From assembly GCA_030248215.1 (NCBI GenBank), contig JASANG010002616.1, positions 186,001-250,000 on the forward strand: a stretch of DNA of 64,000 bases, written 5' to 3'. Of this stretch, positions 32,487-42,215 are shown piece after piece. Made by a program: the position numbers and the translations under genes. Each line of letters opens with the position of its first letter. The stretch's first letter is position 1. The stretch is from Enoplolaimus lenunculus (Eukaryota > Nematoda > Enoplea > Enoplida > Thoracostomopsidae). The notes beneath the pieces are model-generated. The model ran no database searches and was not told the DNA's origin. It was given only the letters and a program-made list of their open reading frames with translations.

Positions 32487-34644
32487 ATGTTCGATGATAC
32501 AGATGACACTGAACTCGCTGAACACAATTTGAAATTTGTCATAGTCGGAGACGGTGCGTCAGGCAAAACGTCAATTTGTTCCCGTTTTGCTCAGAGTCAA
32601 TTTTCAAACTCCTACGCTCAAACTGTCGGACTGGACTTTTTCAGTAAACGAATTTCGTTTGTCAACGGAACCGTTTGTGTTCATATTCAACTATGGGATA
32701 TTGGAGGTCAAACCCTTGGCGGACCCATGTTAGATAAATACATCTACGGCAGTCACGCAACGCTGATTTGCTACGATTTGAGCAACGAAGCGAGTTTTCA
32801 CAATGCTCACGATTGGTTTCGAACGGTTCGAACGCTGTGTACAACACAAGAGACGCCACCTCATTTAGCGCTGATTGCGAATAAAAGCGACCTTCAGCAT
32901 GCGAGAGCTGTCACCGCAGAACAACACATCAAATTTGCTGATCGTTACGGTAAAAAACGCTGCATTCACACGTGCAAGTTTTTGCAAATAACAACCTGAC
33001 GCTGCTGCAATTTGCAACTTTTTGCATTTAAAAATTGTAGCTGCGCAACTTGCTATTGCAATTTTTAAATGTAAAAAACTTGCAAATTGCAGCGTTCGGT
33101 TGTTGGTTGCAATTGCAGTTGCAACGTTTATTTGCGGAGTTTCGAGCAAACCTTGTAATTTTTTTGCATTTAAAAACTGTAGCTGCTCATCTTGCTGTTG
33201 CAATTTTTAAATGCAAAAAAAGCTTGCGTTGCAATTTTTAAATGCAAAAAAACTTGCAAATTGCAGCGTCGGGTCGTTGCTTGCAGTTACAGTTGCAACG
33301 TTTATTAACGGACTTTCGAGCAATCCTTCTCGTGTAACAAGTTGCAGCTGCAAGTCACAGCGCTGCAAAAATTACAAGTGTGAAACGAGGCTTACGTTTA
33401 GAATTACTACAAGAACCGACACGAGAGTATAAGTAGGAGATTGAAAATGAGACAAAACACGTTCTATAAACATTTTAACACGTTATCATCAACTGCAAAG
33501 AATTCCTAAACACCCCCTGAATAAAAATCCATAAAAGGTTTTAACTTCAAAACAATTAAAATACTGAGGATCCGGATATTTTTCATATCTGGATATTCAG
33601 TGCCCAGTGACCCGAATAAGATAGGGGTCCCCATTTTGAGTCCCAATCAATAGGAGTGCGTATCCCTAATAAGAGTCCATAAATGTCAATTCTCCCTAAT
33701 TCTATACTGCTCAAAAAGTTAACGCACAGGGACAAACTTCCCGTATAAATTTTATTAAATAATCCAAAAAACAACGCACATGGCAACCAAAAAAATGCTG
33801 CAGAAGGTGGTCAGTCCTGCCCAAAACAGAGAACGACATAAGAGATGGGTGTTAGGTCTAACTAAATAAGCGGCAGAGGGCGGGCTAAAAATAAGTAACA
33901 GTCCGTAACCGAATAACAGAAGGGTACCGTTTTGAGAGGCCAAATAAATATCAGTCACATCAGCTTATTCGGGTCACTACAGTATACTGTTTAGCTGCGT
34001 ATTAATCATTCATGGTTACCAGATTTCTATAGCTCAACCTAAAGTGTGAGTTCAACAAAGTTTAAACAACAAACTTTACAATCATTTTTGTGTCTTTTTC
34101 ACTCAAAATTAGCAATAGCTTATTTTGGCTTTATTGAGTCATGTTGTTGTTTTAGGAATGTCCAATCATATTGTTTCTTAGGAATGTCCAATCATATTGT
34201 TTCTTAGGAATGTCCAATCATATTGTTTCTTAGGAATGTCCAATCATATTGTTTCTTAGGAATGTCCAATCATATTGTTTCTTAGGAATGTCCAATCATA
34301 TTGTTTCTTAGGAATGTCCAATCATATTGTTTCTTAGGAATGTCCAATCATATTGTTTCTTAGGAATGTCCAATCATATTGTTTCTGCGAAAACCGGGGA
34401 CAACATCCGGCTGTGTTTTCATTCAATCGCTGCAGAAGTCCTTGGAATTCGTCTCCAACAACGCGACATTGAACGCTATCAAGATTCGGTTGTCGCGAAT
34501 ATCCGGGATTTGGATCATCAAATTCTCGCTTCACGTTCCGGTTGTTCGCTGGAAGCTGAACATTCAAATTTTGCCAACGGATCCGCTCCTCAAATTGTCG
34601 CCGGTAAAGAATCGAAATCCAGTAAAGCGTGTTCAATTCAGTGA
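32487..34644 (+). CDS. rab28: Rab28 small GTPase
   Basis: Two coding exons, 32487-32949 and 34364-34644 (TGA), give 247 residues. The ATG was chosen because the protein then begins MFDDTDDTELAEHNLKFVIV, like other Rab28 proteins. G motifs are intact: GDGASGKTS (P-loop), WDIGGQ (the Rab28-type switch II, with G-G-Q instead of A-G-Q), NKSD and, across the splice, SAKTG. LDKYIYG and AAEVLGI are also Rab28-typical. The C-terminus CSIQ is a CaaX farnesylation box, as in Rab28 and unlike most Rabs. Rab28 associates with the BBSome/IFT machinery at cilia and with endosomal sorting. The intron contains a CACGTGCAAG-type MITE, a CAGTGACCCG MITE and, at its 3' end, a 26-bp array spanning the acceptor. 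Confidence 0.95.
32961..33392. mobile_element. MITE, CACGTGCAAG family, in the rab28 intron
   Basis: Starts about ten bases after the rab28 donor with TGCATTCACACGTGCAAGTT; ends AAGTGTGAAACGAGGCTTA. Core holds four copies of TTGCAATTTTTAAATGCAAA-like units. Confidence 0.62.
33605..33982. mobile_element. MITE, CAGTGACCCGAATAAG family, in the rab28 intron
   Basis: CAGTGACCCGAATAAGATAG and TTATTCGGGTCACTACAG ends; inverted relative to 1281-1728, with an internal replacement around 33705-33880. Confidence 0.78.
34156..34386 (+). repeat. rab28: 26-bp minisatellite spanning the rab28 splice acceptor
   Basis: Nine near-perfect copies start at 34156, 34182, 34208, 34234, 34260, 34286, 34312, 34338 and 34364. 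Each begins with the first 23 bases of rab28 exon 2 (GAATGTCCAATCATATTG...) and, except the last, ends in TTTCTTAG. The last copy runs into the rest of the exon. Each unit boundary is therefore a plausible AG acceptor; an in-frame TAG ends each of the first eight. Confidence 0.95.
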
Positions 34645-34730
34645 AACATAGCTGGACAATAAGGCTTTGAGGATATATAACGAAAAGGCCCATGTGATAA
34701 TAGCAGTGCCTGATGGTCTATGGGAAACGG

Positions 34731-35087
34731 CAGGGTACAACCGGAGGTCTGCCTCCGGCTCCGGCTCCGGCAGAAAATCGGCCTCCGGCTCCAGCAGAAT
34801 TTGTGCAGGAGGTTCCAGCAATTTCGGTAGTAAAATTTTGCATAATTTTGTCAAATTCATCTGTTTAGCGCGTTTTGTTTCACTTTTGTTACAATTTTCA
34901 GAAAAGAATTTCCAAAACTTTGCAGAAAATTAGCGTAAAACCAAACAACTTAACAACATATTACAGATATTGGTTAAAATTAACTAATTAACCATTATTT
35001 TTACTACCTAATTTCGCCTCACTTCCGGCTCCGGCAACTTTTCGTTGACCTCCGGCTCCGGTATTTTTCACCTCCGGTTGCACCCTG
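34731..35087. mobile_element. hAT-like MITE, CAGGGTGCAACCGG ends
   Basis: CAGGGTACAACCGGAGGTCT and CACCTCCGGTTGCACCCTG inverted ends, rich in CTCCGGCTCCGG. Flanks GGAAACGG and GAAACAGG look like a decayed 8-bp duplication. 86 bases after the rab28 stop. Confidence 0.75.
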
Positions 35088-35094
35088 GAAACAG

Positions 35095-35176
35095 GGTCAA
35101 TGTATATAACAGGGGCGGAACAGTAGTACAAGCATATTCCTTAGCATAAGCTTAAACATAAGCGTAAGAATGACGC
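35095..35176. mobile_element. TTAGGC-family MITE, left part only
   Basis: GGTCAATGTATATAACAGGG followed by the usual AGTACAAGCATATTCCTTAG; no right end is seen. Confidence 0.6.
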
Positions 35177-35879
35177 AACGTTCATATATACATCAGAACA
35201 TGCTGTACACTTAAAATAAATTGTCTTAAAATTTCAGGACTCCAACTTTCTTAAAATTTCAAGAAATAAATGTCTAAATGTTTTATATTCAAAAAATCGC
35301 TATTGCTAACGTATAAGACACAAACTTATTTCTTTCGAGATAATAATTGTTTTATATTCAAGAATTAATTGTCGGATTTTTATGCATGTGAAGAAAATTA
35401 CTCCGCTTCTATTCTTAAAAGTGTATATATAAAACAATCGAATTTCAAAGATATTTCGGGTTAAGCTCATGCTCCCCCCAACCTAAGTTTACGTTTTGGA
35501 CGTATCTTTAGAATGTAAAATTAGGGTACTTGGTTGAGCTTTTAGTCCCCAATTATGAAGTCATTCTGCCTGGCAAATTTGTCTTTCATTTCAAAAATAT
35601 TTGCCTTATATTTCCGAAATATTTGTATTAATTGTTCATAAAACAGTCTTTTTAAGTATGAAAAATTTCGGGACGTGTATACTTGACTGCCGTCCTAGAA
35701 TCCCACCATCCCTGCTAAAAATTTGATAGCCCTTGTTTGCGGTGGGATATAGGGGATTTTAGGATTTTGAGATTACAAATTGTTTTTTTTTCTATTTTAA
35801 CAAGATTTATTTTTCTTTTTTTAGAAAATTTTTATAATTTTAATAACTTTTGTTTTTCTTTCATTAATCTTATTAGAGC
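35177..35879. other. No gene seen
   Basis: AT-rich unique-looking sequence between rab28 and the TTAGGC tract. I see no conserved frame, RNA gene or clear element. Confidence 0.6.
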
Positions 35880-36540
35880 CTCAATCATAGGCTTAGGATT
35901 AGGCAAGATTCCGTTTTAGGCTTAGGTGAGAGTTAGGCGTCAAGGTGTAGGATCTGGCGTAAAGCTTAGAAATACATAAATTTCAGAGATGCCTTAGCCT
36001 TAGGTTTAAACAGCGACTTAGGCTACGGTTTATGCTTAGGCTTAAGCTTAGGTTTATACTTGGACTTAAGGCATGGGTTTAGGCTAAGGCTAAGGCTTAA
36101 AAATAGGCTTTAGTGAAACATAGATTAAATCTTTAATGACCCTCAGGCTAAAATCTTAGGCTCAGACTTAGGCTTAGGCTTTTGGAACGAGCTTAGCCTT
36201 TGTTGAAGCATAGATTAGACCGTACATGACATAAACTAAGGCTTTAAAAAGGCTTTAGTTTAAACCTAGATTAGATCCTAAACAACCCATGGGGCTAAAT
36301 CTTACGCTTAGGCTTAGGCTTTGGCTTGGGCATAGGTTATTCTAAGGCTTCAGGAGCATCCTACCTTCGACCATATCCCGAAATCCCAATGTATTACGCT
36401 TGGCTTAGGCTTGGGTTTAGGTTTAGGCTTAGGCTTTAGGAGCAGGCTTTTGTTTAAGCCTAGATTAGATCTCAAATGACCCTTGGACTAAAACATAGAC
36501 TTAGGCTTAAGCTTGGGCTTAAGTTTAGGCATAGGCTTTC
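35880..36540. repeat. Degenerate TTAGGC-rich tract
   Basis: Some 650 bp dense in TTAGGC and one-base variants, with loose ~170-bp periodic copies (TTAGATC... CTAAA near 36125, 36290 and 36465). No clear terminal repeats. Confidence 0.6.
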
Positions 36541-36619
36541 GGGAGCACCCCACCTCAGACCATATTCCGAAATCCCAAAATCCCACCATCGACCATATTC
36601 CGAAATCCCAAACGAGCAA

Positions 36620-36830
36620 CACCGACACTGTGAGCAGTGTTTAACAATTCTAACATAATGCGTAGTGCAAAATCTCTACAAGACGTGAGAGCCCCCTCGG
36701 GCTTGAGCGTCAAGCTCTTGTAGCTGAGTGGTCATCGTGAACGCCTCCCACCCGAGAGACTGCGGATCGAATCTTACCTTGAAATTACATCTCATATGAA
36801 ATTGAAAATATTCATGGGAGTAAGGGTTAA
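36620..36830 (+). mobile_element. TIR element carrying a tRNA-like unit, left end short
   Basis: TAGCTGAGTGG (A box), GGATCGAATC (B box), then TTCATGGGAGTAAGGGTTAA as right end. Confidence 0.72.
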
Positions 36831-37334
36831 TGGAAAACTTTTCAGTTATAGTATCTTTAACTGAAAACGGTGCATATGCCAAATAAAGAAGGCCACAAAC
36901 TTGTGGATTTCAGTGCTGCAAAAATCTGCAAACACGATACGTAGTTTCATTGATATATGAAAAATGAAATTAATCAGAAGTTAGGTTCCGAACCAACGCT
37001 GTATATCTCTGCAATAAATTTTACATCAAAGAAAAGCCGAAAAGCTCTCAAAGATGTAACCAACCGCTCTAATATTAGAGAAGTGTGTAGTAGCTTGGAT
37101 GCAGCTGGAATTCCGGTTTGATTAAGAAACCATTTGTATCGCATACTTTCGCACCGTCCGTCCGGCTCTGAGGAGTCACCGTAGCTTCAGTAAGTTCCGT
37201 TGAGTTTTGCCGTTGAATTTAGAACCTGTAAACATGTGTTTTCCTGGTCTTTCCAGGAGTTTAGCAAAGGTATGTATTTGCCTCATATATATTCTTCCCA
37301 CTTGCAGATTTAAAAGGGAATCAAGGTTTTGTAT

Positions 37335-37605
37335 TTAACCCCTTCTCACATTAAGTTGCCTATAGGCAACTCAACGCAGTGTATATACGTTAAATAATAT
37401 ATATCGCACCGTGTTTAACAATTGCAACACGTATACATAGTACTAAATCACCACAAGACGTGAGAGCCCCCTCGGGCTCGAGCGTCAAGCTCCTATAGCT
37501 GAGTGGTGATGGTATACGCCTCCCATTCCAGTCACCGGAGTTCGAATCCTAGCATAAAAGTAGGTCTCAGGGGAAATAGAAAATATTCATGTGAGAAAGG
37601 GTTAA
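37335..37605 (+). mobile_element. TIR element carrying a tRNA-like unit, intact
   Basis: 271 bp. Ends TTAACCCCTTCTCACATT and CATGTGAGAAAGGGTTAA. Inside: TAGCTGAGTGG and GAGTTCGAATCC, i.e. pol III A and B boxes in a tRNA-like fold. Confidence 0.82.
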
Positions 37606-38098
37606 AGGTTTAGCACTAAAACGGCGTATGGCTTCTGACTCGCTTTGCTCGCGAGTGCTTCCTATATATTTCATGTGGTTCCCCAATTCCGAGTTTCTTG
37701 GAACCGCCACTGAGTCATCGCCAGCAAATCAGCTGTCGCGATGACGGCAGCCCCAGAAAAACCAATTTCTCACGGTTTCCGCGATATTTTCTCGTTGTTT
37801 TACGAGTAATTTACTGAGATGATAATAAAAAGTTTTTGTCCGTTTTTTCAACCCGTCGGAAAAACGGAAAACAACCGGAAAAGCAACTGTTTTTTCCGTT
37901 CCCAACCCTGTTAATAAGAAACCGGTGGGATTTGCCCGAAAGACATTATAATATTTCGAATTTTTTCTCATTGACTATTGTTACAATGGGCGGTTTGAAC
38001 AATTTTTCAACTACTTGAATTATGCCTTACTTTCTCCTCTGGCTATAGATTTGCAGACCTCCTGGTCCGATATTTTTCATCACCTGTGGCCGCCTGCA

Positions 38099-38283
38099 CC
38101 AATGTATAGAACAGGGCCGTTATAGTAGTACTTATAAGCATATTCCTAACAGCCTTGGTCTATGTGTAATGAATGAGCTTATACCTAAGCCTAAAGCTTA
38201 AGCAAAAAATTAGTTTCAAGCTTTATGCCTGCACTATTACAGTCCCGTACAAAATCGTTCAGTCCCTGATCTTTACATGGGTC
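38099..38283. mobile_element. TTAGGC-family MITE, degenerate core
   Basis: CCAATGTATAGAACAGGGCC and GATCTTTACATGGGTC ends; core poorly preserved. Confidence 0.75.
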
Positions 38284-38353
38284 GCCGCCGTCAGCATCCA
38301 CGATTGATGTTATAACAATCTATAACAAATGGCAACGTAGTTAACATCGCTGG

Positions 38354-38699
38354 CAGGGTGCAACCGGAGGTGAAAATATAGAAGCCAGAGCCAGAGGTTA
38401 ACGAAACTTGCTGGAGCCGGAGATACGGCCGAATTAAGTAGTAAAATGATGGTTAATTAGTTAATTTTAGCCAATATTTGCAATATGTGGTTAAGTTGTT
38501 TGGTTTTACGCTAATTTTTGCGAAATTGCGAAAATTCTTTCTTGACAACTGTGACAACAGTAAAACGAAACGCACTTAACAGATAAATTTTGCAAAATTA
38601 TGCTAAATTTTACTACCCAAACTGCCGCAGCCTCCGGCCAAAACTCTAAAAGGGCCGGAGGCCGATTTGCTGCCGAACCAGACCTCCGGTTGTACCCTG
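38354..38699. mobile_element. hAT-like MITE, CAGGGTGCAACCGG ends
   Basis: CAGGGTGCAACCGGAGGTGA and GACCTCCGGTTGTACCCTG ends. Interior matches 34731-35087 in inverted order. No clear target duplication. Confidence 0.75.
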
Positions 38700-39472
38700 C
38701 TGTTTAGATAAACACCTTGAAAGAAAATACAAACAATTAACTTAACATACAGCTGAATGTAAACAATAGCCAGCAACCAGAAACCAAAAATAGAACAAAA
38801 AATGGCACAAATGGGTAAAACAAGGTGTGGATATAATGACAAGACTGTGCAACTCTTGGGGTACCGCATGATACAAAATGTACCACATTGTGTTGCTTTT
38901 TTGGTCGACCCACCTTGTTTTTGCACAACTCTTGTTAAATAGCGATTATCCACTCTTGGTTATGCGTCGTTCATTCTATCGTATGCCCCGTTTGTGGATT
39001 TTGGCAACGAACATTTCCCACTCGAATTGGGAAAACGCTACAAACGGGAAATTGAATTTGAAAACTTTTTAATTTCCTTTATCCATGAATTTTCTAACAT
39101 CCCATGGTAATTTGAGAAGATAATTTCATTTCAATTTACTATTTGCGAAATTTCATTTCAATTTACTATTTGCGAACTTTCATTTCAATTTACTATTTGC
39201 AAAAATTAAACCAGTCTAAAAGGGAAATTGAAACGTTCCATGAACTCAATTTCGCATTTGGGTCAACATTTTAATCACGTATAGAGAAATTGAAGGAGTT
39301 ACAAAATTTCGGTGAGCAAAATGATATTGTCCCAGTTTTAAAACAAAGGAAGACGTTGAATTAATGATATTTTACCTATCAAATTTTAAATTTGACCAAT
39401 AATAATGCAGAATGTTCTCAAACACTTGTTTTTAATTAACTTTTTGACTTAGATATCTCTACAATTAATGCG
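38700..39472. other. No gene seen
   Basis: 38810-38940 (TGTACCACATTGTGTTGC, CCACCTTGTTTTTGCACAAC) resembles 52380-52490 and may be another element. A 37-bp unit (TTTCATTTCAATTTACTATT) repeats three times at 39125-39200. Confidence 0.5.
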
Positions 39473-40138
39473 GCGTTCACGTTATAACTGGGGCAGCTTG
39501 GAACACGTTTTGTCCAAGTTGATTCGACGTAAACATAAAATTTTGTGATCCGAATAGCGGATATGTAGACAAAATGCGAATGTTATATGAAATTGGCTTA
39601 CAAATCACTAATGTCAAGCGATCATCGTATACAAATAACCATTTGTCATATGATACTGCGGGACATTATGCGAATATCATATTCCAAAATTCGACTAAAT
39701 ATCATATATTTATACAGGACAATGGAATTTGTGCACGCTAAATAAAACAGTAAAAAGTCGGATAACGCAGCATTAAATAATTTCGCAAGTCGAATTAGCT
39801 TCTACGATTCTCTTTCTCGCTAAGTTTTTCCCAAAATATATACCTAAGTACAAGTAATTCAAATTTGAAATTTTAGTATCATATGACATTCTACAGGACA
39901 ATCAAGCTAGTTTACCATAACTTTGCAGACATTTTCAAACATATCATATGATACTCGCAGACAATATTGGGAATATCATATGATATTGCAGTACAAACAG
40001 TAGATGTCACATCAGGATAGCAGACAATTCAATTTTTTTGAATCTCATAGCGGATAAACGGTCAGACAAAATGTTACCAGCTATAGTCATAGGGACAAAA
40101 CGTGTTCCTGGCTGCCCCAGTTATAACGCGAACCCCGC
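39473..40138. mobile_element. MITE, GTTCACGTTATAACTGGGG family, long copy
   Basis: GCGTTCACGTTATAACTGGG and CCCAGTTATAACGCGAACCC ends, GGAACACGTTTTGTCC arms, and repeated CATATGATACT words in the core. Longer than 10069-10470 by a duplicated middle. Confidence 0.78.
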
Positions 40139-40309
40139 ATAATATATAAGCTTAAAGCATACTACAATTTAAAATTGCCGCAGATTTTCACGTACCTATC
40201 TGCTTCATTCCAAAAATACATCAGAAATATAAATACACTTTACTTTACTTTTACACATTCATAAAACGGAATGTCAAATGTTAGCATTTTAACATATTAC
40301 GGAATTTTG

Positions 40310-40519
40310 CAGGATACAATCAGAGGTCTGCCTCTTGCTCTGGCAGAAAATCAACCTCCGACTCCGATATAATTTCTGCTAAAGATTCTGGCAACTGCGG
40401 TAGTGAAATTTTCGGTAGTTTTACAAAATTTGCTAAAATTATCAATTTAAACATTTTAATTATAATAGTAATTTCGCCCCATCTCCGACTCTGGTATTTT
40501 TCACCTCCAGTTGCAACCA
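40310..40519. mobile_element. Short hAT-like MITE, decayed
   Basis: CAGGATACAATCAGAGGTCT and CACCTCCAGTTGCAACC ends, interior GGTAGTGAAATTTTCGGTAG as in relatives. Confidence 0.65.
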
Positions 40520-40893
40520 TTTATATACATTGTCAATGCTCCGATATAAAACAAAGATTTAACGTCAAACTTCCACTAAAATTAAGACCGCTTGGGTTGT
40601 TACCAAAATTTCACTGAAACGATTCTGTAAGTAATGTCAACAGGAACAATTTTTACTAAATTTTAAATTTTTAGCAAAATTTTGTAAGACAGAACAACAA
40701 CTTGCATCAACTGCAAAATATTCAGTCGTAAAAATTCGAAATGAGATTCTTAAAAACTGAAAAAAACCATGGTTATTCCAAAATCAAACAAAAAACCTGC
40801 ATTTTCACCAGGGTAAGCCTCTCCTGATATTGCAAAAATTAAATTTTTTTGTTTTGCTTAAACCGCATACAGATTAAGACCAATGTATTGAGG

Positions 40894-41302
40894 GGCCACT
40901 GTAAAGAAAAGGGGCGGAACAGTATTATAAGCATATTCCTATACTGTAAATTCCATTGAGTTGATTGCAACTCCGACTGAGTTGAATCACTCAGTGTGGG
41001 TTAGGATTATCACAACTCATAATGCTGAGTTGATATAACTCATTCTGATTTAATTAATCAACTTTCCCGGAATCAAATGAACTCAGAGTGAGAGTCCATT
41101 CAACTCGAAGTGAGTTAAGTTTGCTGTTATTAACTCAGAGAAGTAACTAACTTTCCGCCTGAGTTGATTAATTAACTCATTGGAATTTACAGTGTAAGCC
41201 TAAACCTAAGCCTAAAGCCTAAGCTAAGCAAAAAAAAGTCAAAAGCTTACTCTTTTCTAGTCCCACAGAAAAACGTTCCGCCCCTGATCTTTACATGGAC
41301 CC
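40894..41302. mobile_element. TTAGGC-core MITE with nested CACTGTAA MITE
   Basis: GGCCACTGTAAAGAAAAGGG and CTGATCTTTACATGGACC ends. The core CCTAAG run is interrupted by element 40942-41194, flanked by TA on both sides. Confidence 0.8.
40942..41194. mobile_element. MITE, CACTGTAAATT family, nested
   Basis: 253 bp between two TA copies inside a CCTAAG run; the first base has changed to T (TACTGTAAATTCC). Confidence 0.87.
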
Positions 41303-41952
41303 ACTGAGGGAATAACCGCGGGTTTTCTACCAATTTGCTGAGCCTTTAGAGCAATGATACGCCTATACAAAGCCTACGCATAAACGCAAACATTAGTCTA
41401 TAAAGTACGTACCTACTTTATGATAGTCGCCTGGGAATCCGGAATGCACCTAAACGTAACATGGGCTAAAATAATGATAACTATAAATTATAAATAATAT
41501 TCCAATATAACAACATACAAAAATAGCAGTAAACCAGTCATGGCCTTAGGACCTCATAAATATTACACCGTAATCACATACCCATCAACAAAAACACCGT
41601 AATCTTCGTCCAAACGATGCAAATGTAGTATATTCCCCATAAATCCTAAATGGGTCGCAAAAATAGCCGCTTTTATACTTATTTAGTCAACAAAACGTTT
41701 CTTTAAAGCATCGCTGTCCCAAAGTAAATCCTGCCTACGACCGCCTTGACCCCAGGTTACCCAGTATAATAAGCTTACAAATAACAAATAAACCAATATT
41801 TTATTTTAGTCGATTTTGCGACACTCACAGTTCAAATGTAGCGGCAAACCAAGAACACGATCCTTTACGACTAGTTTGTTTACTCCCGAAATCCACCACG
41901 TTCAACAAAATGAACCTTCGAAGCAATTTCAATAGTACAAAATACAAGCCAA
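41303..41952. other. No gene seen
   Basis: AT-rich region downstream of npc1; no supported feature. Confidence 0.55.
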
Positions 41953-42064
41953 AGGCTCTATTCACAAGCGCCAGTATTGCGTGGAAATGTTTCACAAAAC
42001 GATTAATACGGCATACTTCGTCAACCAATTCTTGCTGCAGAAACTTGCACGTGTGAATAGGCGT
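41953..42064. mobile_element. Short MITE, CACGTGCAAG family
   Basis: GGCTCTATTCACAAGCGCC and ACTTGCACGTGTGAATAGGC ends, downstream of npc1. Confidence 0.5.
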
Positions 42065-42215
42065 TAACTGTCAAACAATAACATTTCCGTCGCAAAAAAA
42101 AACAACAAAATAATGTCACACCAGGAAATGTTCAGTTTTAAAACTGTAAATTAAAAAATGTTTAATATCAAACCTAAGTCAAACGCAGATCCTGCAGGCT
42201 CGTATTTCATTCGAT

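Noticed and set aside
34156-34390. CRISPR-like direct repeat array
   Set aside because: There are no spacers; the units are head to tail and derive from the rab28 exon edge in a eukaryote.
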